Assembly: GCF_019456655.1 (NCBI RefSeq)
Contig: NZ_CP080332.1
Location: 2,914,001-2,978,000 of the forward strand
DNA: 64,000 nucleotides
DNA from: Mycolicibacterium diernhoferi
GTDB lineage: Bacteria; Actinomycetota; Actinomycetes; Mycobacteriales; Mycobacteriaceae
Direction: 5' to 3'
Position 1 is the first letter of the stretch. Each line of letters opens with the position of its first letter. The translations under genes were made by a program, and so were the position numbers. This document shows positions 51,611 to 58,740 of the stretch, one piece after another. The notes beneath the pieces are model-generated. The model saw nothing but the letters and a program-made list of their open reading frames with translations, was not told the DNA's origin and searched no databases.

Positions 51611-52395
51611 GAAGGTCCTTTCGTTGGGCTGTGCAGGTCACCGGACGGCAACTCCGCCGCGCGGTCGGGAATCGGTTCGGTCTCGGCGCGGACCTGCTCC
51701 AGTAACCGGGTGATTCCGTCGACGATCACGGTGAACAGGGCGGCGCCGCCGGCCGCGGTCGCCGACGTGGGCCGGCCGACGACACCGCTGTGGGTCACGT
51801 CGGGCATCGGATAGGTCAGCACCCGGCTGAATGTGCGGTCCTCTTCGTCAACGGCCCGGTCGAGCGAGACGAGATCCGGATCGAGATGCAGCACCATCGA
51901 CGTCTCGGCCACGTTCGCGTGCGGGTCGTCGGCGTCACTGAAGTACCCCTTGTGGGCTTCGGCGTTGATGTCGTACAGCGATGCGAAACAGGTTCGTAAC
52001 GAGGGATGTTCGTGGCGCAGGGTGAGCAGAGCGCTCTGCGCGGCGGGCCCGTTGGTGGCATGGGCGTTGATCACCACCAGCTTCCGGAACCCGGAGGTGG
52101 CCACCCAGCGCCCGGTGTCGGTGACGATCGCGGTCAGCGTCGCGACCGACAGCGACAAGGTGCCCGGCCAGTGCGCGGTGTGCCCGAGCGAACAGCCGTA
52201 AGCCAAAGCGGGGAGCATGATGTCTCCGGTGCGCGCGACGGCGGCGGTGGTGGCGGCCGCGGCCAGCAGGGTGTCGGTGCCGGTGGGCAGGTGCGCGCCG
52301 TGCTGCTCGATCGCACCCAACGGCAACACCGCGACGGCTCCCGAACGTGCGGCCGCGGCCACCTCGTCGCGATTCAGATCGCACCACTTCGGCAT
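51607..52395 (-). CDS. Creatininase-family amidohydrolase
   Basis: A 262-residue metal-dependent amidase-like enzyme. The metal ligands are recognisable in GAIEQHGAHLPTGTD and in a late AETSMVLHLDP segment; the usual NGHGGN motif reads INAHATNG. Members hydrolyse creatinine or formamides, or process the mycofactocin precursor (MftE); no mft genes are near, so MftE is unlikely. The ATG at 52395 has GGAGGG about 10 nt upstream. The stop overlaps the hydrolase start by 4 bp. It is divergent from the glutamine synthetase-like gene, hinting at a shared amide or amine pathway. Confidence 0.82.
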   Translation of the reverse strand: MPKWCDLNRDEVAAAARSGAVAVLPLGAIEQHGAHLPTGTDTLLAAAATTAAVARTGDIMLPALAYGCSLGHTAHWPGTLSLSVATLTAIVTDTGRWVATSGFRKLVVINAHATNGPAAQSALLTLRHEHPSLRTCFASLYDINAEAHKGYFSDADDPHANVAETSMVLHLDPDLVSLDRAVDEEDRTFSRVLTYPMPDVTHSGVVGRPTSATAAGGAALFTVIVDGITRLLEQVRAETEPIPDRAAELPSGDLHSPTKGPS

Positions 52396-52629
52396 ATGGC
52401 GTCGTCCCTCCGCTCGGGGTGTCCATGACCGGTCAGGGCGTCGGCCGTGAGCAGAAGTTATGTCGCCGATCGACGCTCCAGCCAGGCCTGCCATGAAACT
52501 ATGGACACGTTGCACGCAGACCGCCCCGACATCGCGGGGTTAGGTTGGCCGGACAGCGCCACCGCTCGGTTCTCCGGCGCGGCGGCGCAGTCTGTCAGGG
52601 GAGACCGTTGCCTCGGAAGGAGTTCGGCA

Positions 52630-54027
52630 ATGACGAACGCGACGACCGGCGCGATGAACGGCAATGCGGTCACGATCACGACCGTGGAGGCCGCCCGGGC
52701 ATTCTTCGACCGCCATCAGGTCAGCACGGTGCAGTTCGGCATGACCGACCTCGACGGCCAGCTGCGCGGCAAGTTCGTGCCGGCCGACGTCTTCCTCGAT
52801 TCGATTGCGACGCGGGGATCGTCGATACCCAACATCGTTTTCGGCTGGGACATCGAAGACACGCTGATGGACTGCTTCAGCGTCTCCGGTTGGCACACCG
52901 GGTTTTCCGATGTGGTGCTGATGCCGGACCTGACGACGCTGCGGCCGGTGCCGTGGGAGCCCGGGCACGCGTTCGTCCTGTGCGACGTCGTGCACACCGA
53001 CGGCTCCGAGGTGTCCGTTGTTCCGCGCACCGTCCTGGCCCGGCAGGTGGCCCGCGCCGCAGCGCTCGGCTACCGGGTCACGGCCGGATACGAACTGGAG
53101 TTCTATCTGTACCGGGAGACACCGGAGACGGCCGCCGCGAAGGGTTACCGGCACCTCACTCCGGCCGCGCCGGGCAACGCGACCTTCAACCTGAACCGAC
53201 AGAGCACACTGGAACCCGTCATCGGAGCCATCCGGGAGGGCATGCGTGCCTGTGACATCCCGATCCTGGCGTCCAATACCGAGTACGGCGCCGGCCAGAT
53301 CGAGATCAACATCGAACACGCCGACGTGCTCACCACCGCCGACCGCGTGGCGATCTACAAGAACGGTGTGCGCCGAATCGCCGAGCAGCACGGATATCTG
53401 GCCACGTTCATGGCAAAGGTGGCCACCGACGCGGCAGGCTCGAGCGGCCACATTCATCAGAGCATGCAGCCACTGGACACCCCGACGTGCAACGCGATGT
53501 GGGACGGGGACGGTCCATCGACGCTGATGCGGCAGGCGGTGGCCGGCCAGTTGGCGACGATGAGCGACTTCACCGCGCTGTACTGCCCGACAGTCAACTC
53601 CTACAAGCGGCGCGTCCCGGCGTCCTGGTCGCCGGTGTCAGCGGTGTGGGGCAACGACAATCGCACCGCCGCGCTGCGCGTCATCGCCCGAGACGAAGCG
53701 ACCTGCCGCATGGAGAACCGCGTGCCGGGTGCTGACGCCAACCCTTATCTGGCGCTGGCGGCATGCGTGGCCGGGGTGCTGCACGGGGTGGAGAACCGAT
53801 TGCAGCCGCCCGCACCGGTCCTCGGCGACGCGTACCAGGACGATGGCGTGCCGCTGCCGCGCTCGTTGGCCGCGGCCGTCGAGACGCTCGCACAGAGCAC
53901 CACAGCCCGAACCGCATTCGGCGACGAGTTCGTCGACCACTATCTGGCTTCGCGGATCTGGGAGCGCGACCGCCACCGGGAACAGGTCAGCGACTGGGAG
54001 ACCGGACGCTACTTCTCCCGTGTCTGA
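52630..54027 (+). CDS. Glutamine synthetase-like ligase (gamma-glutamyl amine ligase type)
   Basis: A 465-residue protein with the GS beta-grasp domain (TDLDGQLRGKFV) and the catalytic barrel: ELEFYLY with the metal-binding Glu, EYGAGQIEINIEHADVL, GSSGHIHQS with the catalytic His, NSYKRRVPASWSP and the C-terminal CRMENRVPGADANPYLALA. The region around the adenylylation tyrosine differs from GlnA1. It probably ligates glutamate to an amine other than ammonia, as the GlnA3/GlnA4 and PuuA types do. The ATG at 52630 has GAAGGAG 8 nt upstream. It precedes a GAF/PucR regulator with only 49 bp between them. Confidence 0.82.
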   Translation: MTNATTGAMNGNAVTITTVEAARAFFDRHQVSTVQFGMTDLDGQLRGKFVPADVFLDSIATRGSSIPNIVFGWDIEDTLMDCFSVSGWHTGFSDVVLMPDLTTLRPVPWEPGHAFVLCDVVHTDGSEVSVVPRTVLARQVARAAALGYRVTAGYELEFYLYRETPETAAAKGYRHLTPAAPGNATFNLNRQSTLEPVIGAIREGMRACDIPILASNTEYGAGQIEINIEHADVLTTADRVAIYKNGVRRIAEQHGYLATFMAKVATDAAGSSGHIHQSMQPLDTPTCNAMWDGDGPSTLMRQAVAGQLATMSDFTALYCPTVNSYKRRVPASWSPVSAVWGNDNRTAALRVIARDEATCRMENRVPGADANPYLALAACVAGVLHGVENRLQPPAPVLGDAYQDDGVPLPRSLAAAVETLAQSTTARTAFGDEFVDHYLASRIWERDRHREQVSDWETGRYFSRV

Positions 54028-54065
54028 GTTGCCGATTGTGTCACCCGGCCCCGGCGCCGGCGACT

Positions 54066-54071
54066 TACGAT
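54066..54071 (+). promoter_or_regulatory. -10 element of the GAF/PucR regulator
   Basis: TACGAT with a 5-nt spacer to the ATG at 54077. This is slightly short, so the alternative GTG at 54020 remains possible. Confidence 0.3.
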
Positions 54072-54076
54072 GGGCC

Positions 54077-55897
54077 ATGCCCGATGAGTCGCTGCCAGAG
54101 GTGGAGCTGCGGGCCGTCGAGCACATAGCCCGGGTCCTCGCTGCCACCGACGACGTGACGGTGGTCGCCCAGGGTGTCGCCGAGGCGATCCAGGCGGGGC
54201 GTACCCATCGCGACGTCTACGCCTACGTCTACGACAGCGCCGCCAAGGAACTGGTCCTGACCGGCGCCACCGAAAGCCCTGCCGCCGAACACGTGGGAGC
54301 GTTGCGGCTGGCCTACGGTGAAGGTGTCACCGGCTGGGTCGCCGCCACCAAACAGAGCTATATCGTGCCCGACGAGCCCGCCCAGGACCCACGGTTCCTG
54401 GCCTACCCGGGCATCGGCGAGGAACGCTACGGCGCCATCTTCTCGGTGCCGATCGTCTCGTCCCGCGCGGTGCCGCTGGGCTGCATCACGGTGTGGGCGA
54501 CCACGGGTCACCGTTTCGATCCCGGTGAGGTGGCGTTCGTCGAACGCATGGCGGCACTCGTCGCGCCCGTGTTCGACACCGTCCGAGAACGTCAGGCGGG
54601 CAACCGGCTGGCCGCGGTGGCCGACGGGCTCACCGAGTTGGCGTCGATGGTCGCCTCGGGGACCTCGCCCGGTTCGACGATGGATTTCGCGGTCGAGTTC
54701 CTCACCGAAGCCGCGGAGGTGGACGTCACGGTCGCCTTCGTAACCGACCCGTCGGGTGCGGACCGGATGCACATGACGGTGCTCACCTCGGCGTCGGGAA
54801 GCGAGATCGAGACGCTTCGCGCCAACCTGCTCACCATCGACCAGGACATCCGCAACGGGATCACCGACTGGCGCAGCGCCGCGCAGTCGGTCAACCGTGC
54901 GTTCGACGGCATTGCCGGCGCGGTCACGAGCTGCCCGGTGCGCGTCGGCGCCGAGGAATTCGGCGTCCTGGCCTGCTACCGCCTGACCGCTCGGCGGTTC
55001 ACCAACGCAGAGGTGACCCTGGCCGCGGCGGTGGCGAATCAGGCCGCCGTGGCAATCCGGTTGGTGTTGCTGACCGATGAACTGACGTCCCGCAACAGGC
55101 TCAACTGGTTCCTGCGCGATTTGACCCTGGGACGGCTCACCGGCGAGGAGTTGCGGCGCCGCGCGGCAGCGGTCGGGTTGGACACCGCCGCAGGCCACGT
55201 GTTCGTGGTGGCGAGCGTGTCCACGGTCGAGATGCGCCGTGGTGAGACGCGACCGCTCACCCCGGCGCTCGCCGAGCTGCTCGCCGATGGCGCGGTGCTG
55301 CCGCCTGGCAGTGTGTTCGCGTCCACTCCGCATCAGACGGTCGCGGTGGTGCCGTGGCAGGGCGACGATGCGTCGGTCGACGCCTTGCGGATGCCGCTGC
55401 TGGAGGTGTGTTCGCGGCTCCGGACGGCCGGGCACGCCGTCACTTTCGGTGTGTCCAAACCGGTATCGGCGTTGGCCGAGCTCCGCAGCGCCCTCGCTGA
55501 AGCCCGGGAGGCGGTGGCGATCAGCAGCCGACTGGACAACCCGAACGGGGTTTTCACCCTCGACGACGTCGGGCATCACCTCCTGTTGATGCGGGTCTCC
55601 GGTGTCGACTCGATCCGTGATCGCTATGCCACCGCGGTCGGGCGGATCGCCGAATACGACCGGGTGAAAGGCACCGAACTCCTCGAAACCTTGGCGGTGT
55701 TCCTGCACTACCGCAGCCAGAGTGTCGCCAGCCGTGAACTTTTCGTACACCGCAACACCCTGACCCAGCGTCTGACCCGGGCCGCCAACCTCAGCGGCAT
55801 CGATGTGATGGAGCCGTCGGAGTGGTTCCCGCTGCAACTCGCGTTGAAGGTGCACCAGTCGCGGGCGCGAATGACGCCAGGAACCGCCGACGATTGA
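54077..55897 (+). CDS. GAF-domain PucR-family transcriptional regulator
   Basis: A 606-residue regulator. An N-terminal GAF domain (about residues 10-170, with ALRLAYGEGVTGWVA) is followed by a second GAF-like region, a linker, and a C-terminal PucR-type HTH (HYRSQSVASRELFVHRNTL near residue 545). These proteins sense small ligands and activate catabolic operons, often for amines, purines or aromatics. The ATG at 54077 is taken because a TACGAT -10 lies just upstream; a GTG at 54020 in the same frame overlaps the glutamine synthetase-like gene end by 8 nt and would allow coupled translation. Likely targets are the adjacent P450 and ligase genes. Confidence 0.8.
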   Translation: MPDESLPEVELRAVEHIARVLAATDDVTVVAQGVAEAIQAGRTHRDVYAYVYDSAAKELVLTGATESPAAEHVGALRLAYGEGVTGWVAATKQSYIVPDEPAQDPRFLAYPGIGEERYGAIFSVPIVSSRAVPLGCITVWATTGHRFDPGEVAFVERMAALVAPVFDTVRERQAGNRLAAVADGLTELASMVASGTSPGSTMDFAVEFLTEAAEVDVTVAFVTDPSGADRMHMTVLTSASGSEIETLRANLLTIDQDIRNGITDWRSAAQSVNRAFDGIAGAVTSCPVRVGAEEFGVLACYRLTARRFTNAEVTLAAAVANQAAVAIRLVLLTDELTSRNRLNWFLRDLTLGRLTGEELRRRAAAVGLDTAAGHVFVVASVSTVEMRRGETRPLTPALAELLADGAVLPPGSVFASTPHQTVAVVPWQGDDASVDALRMPLLEVCSRLRTAGHAVTFGVSKPVSALAELRSALAEAREAVAISSRLDNPNGVFTLDDVGHHLLLMRVSGVDSIRDRYATAVGRIAEYDRVKGTELLETLAVFLHYRSQSVASRELFVHRNTLTQRLTRAANLSGIDVMEPSEWFPLQLALKVHQSRARMTPGTADD

Positions 55898-55936
55898 CCC
55901 TGCAGTGCTGTCGTCGGAGTGCTTTACGACGCGGTA

Positions 55937-56083
55937 GGTGGCCCTCTCGGTACTAGGAAGTCTCCGGTCTGGGCCCTGGGCCGCGGCCCCGCCAGGATGA
56001 CATCATGAGCGTGCAGCTGAACTGCGAACGAAGCGGGCAAACCCCGCTGATTCTTGATGATTCGTTCCTGCAGAACCCGCACC
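55937..56083 (+). repeat. Promoter-plus-start repeat, copy 1 (intact, cytochrome P450)
   Basis: This ~147-bp stretch covers the upstream region and first ~26 codons of the P450 gene. It matches 58546-58693 at roughly 85% identity by eye, including GTGGCCCTCTCGGT and GCGAACGAAGCGGGCAAAC. A weaker match, GCTGTCGTCG, lies further upstream in both. It is the presumed parent copy because its reading frame is complete. Confidence 0.85.
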
Positions 56084-57234
56084 CGGTGTATGCCGAGCTG
56101 CGCCGCCGCCGGGCTGTGCACCGGGTACGGACCTGGGGCGGTGTGGACGTCTGGATGGTCACGCGGTACGCCGAGGCACGACAACTGCTCGCCGATCCCC
56201 GGCTGAAGAAGCACGGCCCGACCACCGACAGTCTCTTCCCGCCGGGCAACGTCACCTCCATCGGGACGGTACTGGGCGACAACATGTTGTTTCGAGATCC
56301 ACCCGACCACACTCGGTTACGCCGCCTCGTCACCGCCGCGTTCTCGGCACACGCGATACGCGGGTTGCGTCCGGCCGTCGTCGACATCGCCGACGAACTG
56401 CTCACCGCGATGAGCCACCGTGCGCCGGGCCGCGTCGATCTCATGCAGTCGTTGGCTCTGCCACTGCCGATCCGGGTGATCGGCGAGCTACTCGGTGTCC
56501 CACCGGCAGCCCGTACCCGGTTCTCTTCGCTCGTGCATCCCGTCCTGAGCTCCAGCGATCCCGACGAGGAGCGTCGTGCAGGGGTGGAGTTGACTCAGCT
56601 CTTGCAGACGATCGTCGCTGCCAAGCGGAAGGAACCGGCCCACGATGTGCTCGGTCACCTCGTCCATGTCCGCGACAACGATGATCGGCTCAGCGAGGAC
56701 GAGTTGCTGGGCACGGTATTTCTGCTGATCGTCGCCGGCTATGAGACGACGGTGAACCTCATCGCCAACGGTGTACTGGCGCTGCTCCGCCACCCGGCGC
56801 AGATGGCGGCACTGCGCGCTGACCGATCCCTGCTGCCCGCCGCCGTCGAAGAGACGCTGCGGTTCGAAAGCCCACTCAACACCGCGACCGTCCGATTCAC
56901 CGGTGAACCGATCCGTGTCGACGGCATCGAGATCCCGGCCGGAGAACTGGTGGTGATCGCCCTGCTGGGCGCCAATCACGACGAGCGTCGGTTCCGCGAC
57001 CCCGACACCTTCAACCTGCTCCGCACCGACAGCCGCCATCTCGCGTTCGGTCACGGCATCCATCACTGCATCGGGGCGCCACTGGCCCGGATGGAAGCCG
57101 AGATCGCGCTGGAAGGACTGCTGTCGCGTTTCCAGCACATCGAACTGGCCACCGATGAACCGCTGAAGTACCGGTCGAGCATCTTGATGCGCGGACTTCT
57201 GAGCCTGCCCGTCCATATCGGTGGCCGACGCTGA
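56005..57234 (+). CDS. Cytochrome P450
   Basis: A 409-residue soluble bacterial P450. The I-helix oxygen-binding motif is AGYETT near residue 245, the ExxR pair is in ETLRF, and the heme-ligand Cys355 lies in FGHGIHHCIGAP. No membrane anchor is present, so it needs separate ferredoxin and reductase partners, none of which is encoded nearby. AGGA lies about 7 nt before the ATG. It follows the GAF/PucR regulator by 107 bp and precedes an FMN oxidoreductase. P450 plus glutamine synthetase-like gene is also the layout of cyclic secondary-amine degradation loci in mycobacteria (CYP151 type); the match in this case is only contextual. Confidence 0.93.
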   Translation: MSVQLNCERSGQTPLILDDSFLQNPHPVYAELRRRRAVHRVRTWGGVDVWMVTRYAEARQLLADPRLKKHGPTTDSLFPPGNVTSIGTVLGDNMLFRDPPDHTRLRRLVTAAFSAHAIRGLRPAVVDIADELLTAMSHRAPGRVDLMQSLALPLPIRVIGELLGVPPAARTRFSSLVHPVLSSSDPDEERRAGVELTQLLQTIVAAKRKEPAHDVLGHLVHVRDNDDRLSEDELLGTVFLLIVAGYETTVNLIANGVLALLRHPAQMAALRADRSLLPAAVEETLRFESPLNTATVRFTGEPIRVDGIEIPAGELVVIALLGANHDERRFRDPDTFNLLRTDSRHLAFGHGIHHCIGAPLARMEAEIALEGLLSRFQHIELATDEPLKYRSSILMRGLLSLPVHIGGRR

Positions 57235-57291
57235 GCCTGCCCGCCTGGATCCTCGACGACGGGGATCCACCTGAGATCCAAAGGACATGTC

Positions 57292-57978
57292 ATGAGCACG
57301 CTTCTCCACATCGACTCCTCGGTCCGCACTGCGGGATCTGTCAGCCGCGCGCTGACTGCGCGCGCAACTGCCCGGTGGTGCGCGGTCAATCCGGCTGGGA
57401 CGGTGAAGTATCGCGACTTGGCTGCCGATCCGATACCGCACCTGAATGCCTCGAATGGTCTGGCGTTGATGACGCCACCGGAGCGACACAACCCCGCCGA
57501 GGCCCGGACCTATGCGTTGAGCAAGAGCCTCATCGACGAGATCAAGGCGGCAGACACCGTGGTGCTGGGTATGCCCTTGTACAACTATGCCGCGCCCAGT
57601 TCGGTGAAGACCTGGGTCGACCATATTGTCGCCGGCGGATTGTCGTTCACCCCTGACGGCACCGGCCTGCTCGCAGCGACGGACTTCGTCGTGATCGAGA
57701 GCCGCGGCGGCAGTTACCTTGAAGGCACTCCGAAACATGGTTGGGACCACGCGGAATCATGGATTGCACATGCTGTTTCGTTGACCGGACTCAAACCGCA
57801 GATCATCGTTGCCGAGCTGACCATGGCCACCGATGACGCCCGCATGGCCCACCATCGGCCGCTGGCCGAGCAGAGCCTGCAGCGCGCACGCGCGGAGATC
57901 GACTGCCTGTGGGGTGGAGTGCCGACCATGGCAGTGCCGCCGAGAGAGGCGGCACAGCTTGGTCGGCTGCGCGGGTGA
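57292..57978 (+). CDS. FMN-dependent NAD(P)H oxidoreductase, AzoR-like
   Basis: A 228-residue flavodoxin-fold enzyme. The FMN phosphate loop is in HIDSSVRTAGSVSRAL at the N-terminus, and MPLYNYAAPSSVKTWVDHI is the family's isoalloxazine-contact block, as in AzoR and NAD(P)H:quinone oxidoreductases. It reduces quinones or azo compounds with NAD(P)H. AAAGGA six bases before the ATG supports the start. It is probably co-transcribed with the P450, 57 bp upstream; whether it serves as the P450's electron source is unknown and not typical of the family. Confidence 0.85.
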   Translation: MSTLLHIDSSVRTAGSVSRALTARATARWCAVNPAGTVKYRDLAADPIPHLNASNGLALMTPPERHNPAEARTYALSKSLIDEIKAADTVVLGMPLYNYAAPSSVKTWVDHIVAGGLSFTPDGTGLLAATDFVVIESRGGSYLEGTPKHGWDHAESWIAHAVSLTGLKPQIIVAELTMATDDARMAHHRPLAEQSLQRARAEIDCLWGGVPTMAVPPREAAQLGRLRG

Positions 57979-57996
57979 GGCGTGGGCCCGCCGGGA

Positions 57997-58405
57997 TCAG
58001 TCGAACATGACGACCGCACGCCCGACGATGTCGCCGCGACCCAGCGCTTCGAGACTGTCGTTTAGGTCGTCGAGCTTCGTGGTCACCACGTTGTGTCTGA
58101 TCTTCCCCTCGGCGGCGAGGGTGAGGACCTCCTGCAGGTCGGTGCGGTTTCCCCAGAACGACCCGAAGGCGCCCAGGCCACCGATTCCGGTGACGACCAC
58201 CGTCCGCCTCATGGCCGGGGATCAAGGGGAGACTCAGGGGCAAGAGGTCACAGAAGTAGCCGTCCAGAAGCTGATAGTCACTGCGACACATGCCCGTGGC
58301 CTTGACCTTGAGCAGCACCTGTCCGGGCCCCGGCTCGGGAACGGGTACCTCATCGATCTCGAGTGGTCGCCGGAAGTCGTGAATGCGTGCGGCTTTCATC
58401 TTCAT
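57997..58405 (-). pseudogene. Remnant of a zinc-type alcohol dehydrogenase
   Basis: The minus strand holds a start (ATG at 58405 with GAAAGAGG upstream) and a medium-chain dehydrogenase N-terminus: KAARIHDFRRPLEIDEVPVP, GMCRSDYQLLDGYF with the catalytic-zinc Cys, and IPGHEA. The frame then breaks. A second frame (58212-57997) carries VVVTGIGGLG from the Rossmann fold fused to the C-terminal GSFWGNRTDLQEVLTLAAEG and GRAVVMFD. Of about 345 codons normally present, only ~135 remain, so most of the catalytic and cofactor domains was deleted. The ends still align with the family, which makes decay of a once intact gene likely. Confidence 0.85.
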
Positions 58406-58497
58406 GGTTGCCTCTTTCGGAGAGAAACATGGACCTCGGTGGCCATGAGGCTTTGATACCTTCGGAATTCTCACCAGAGGTGGCCGCGTGGGCGTTC

Positions 58498-58516
58498 TGT
58501 GTGCAAGCTGCACACA
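58498..58516. promoter_or_regulatory. Perfect palindrome, candidate operator
   Basis: TGTGTGCA (58498-58505) and TGCACACA (58509-58516) are perfect 8-bp inverted arms around AGC. The site lies about 50 bp upstream of the duplicated P450 promoter segment and about 240 bp before the GMC oxidoreductase, beside the start of the dehydrogenase remnant. It could be an operator for the GAF/PucR regulator or another factor. Confidence 0.45.
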
Positions 58517-58545
58517 CATTCGCCGAAGGCGCTGTCGTCGACATG

Positions 58546-58693
58546 GGTGGCCCTCTCGGTGCTAGGAAAACCTCGGTCTGTGTCCCGTGCCGCGGCACCG
58601 CCAGCATGGCTTCATGAGTGTGCAGATGGATTGCGAACGAAGCGGGCAAACCCCCGCTGACTCTTGATGATTCGTTCCTTCAGAACCCGTACC
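58546..58693 (+). repeat. Promoter-plus-start repeat, copy 2 (truncated P450 fragment)
   Basis: Second copy of the P450 upstream region and 5' end. Its ATG at 58614 opens MSVQMDCERSGQTP, but an extra C in the CCCCC run shifts the frame to a stop at 58665-58667. In the +1 frame the P450 homology continues as LTLDDSFLQNP and ends near 58693. It is a dead gene fragment whose flanking promoter may drive the GMC oxidoreductase 48 bp downstream. Confidence 0.85.
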
Positions 58694-58740
58694 TCGTTTC
58701 GGCCGATCGGCCGGCCACAATCACAACAGAAGGAGCACTC

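Noticed and set aside
51607..52395. Creatininase-family gene as mycofactocin gene mftE
   Set aside because: No other mycofactocin genes (mftA-D, mftF) are in the window, and the metal motif differs from the usual form.
57803..58519. 238-residue continuous minus-strand frame over the dehydrogenase remnant
   Set aside because: Only the N-terminal part is dehydrogenase-like. After the break the sequence is Arg-rich nonsense, so it is not an intact gene.
58618..58740. N-terminal extension of the GMC oxidoreductase into the P450 fragment
   Set aside because: The extension is derived from the shifted P450 start and lies before a good ribosome site at 58731-58735.
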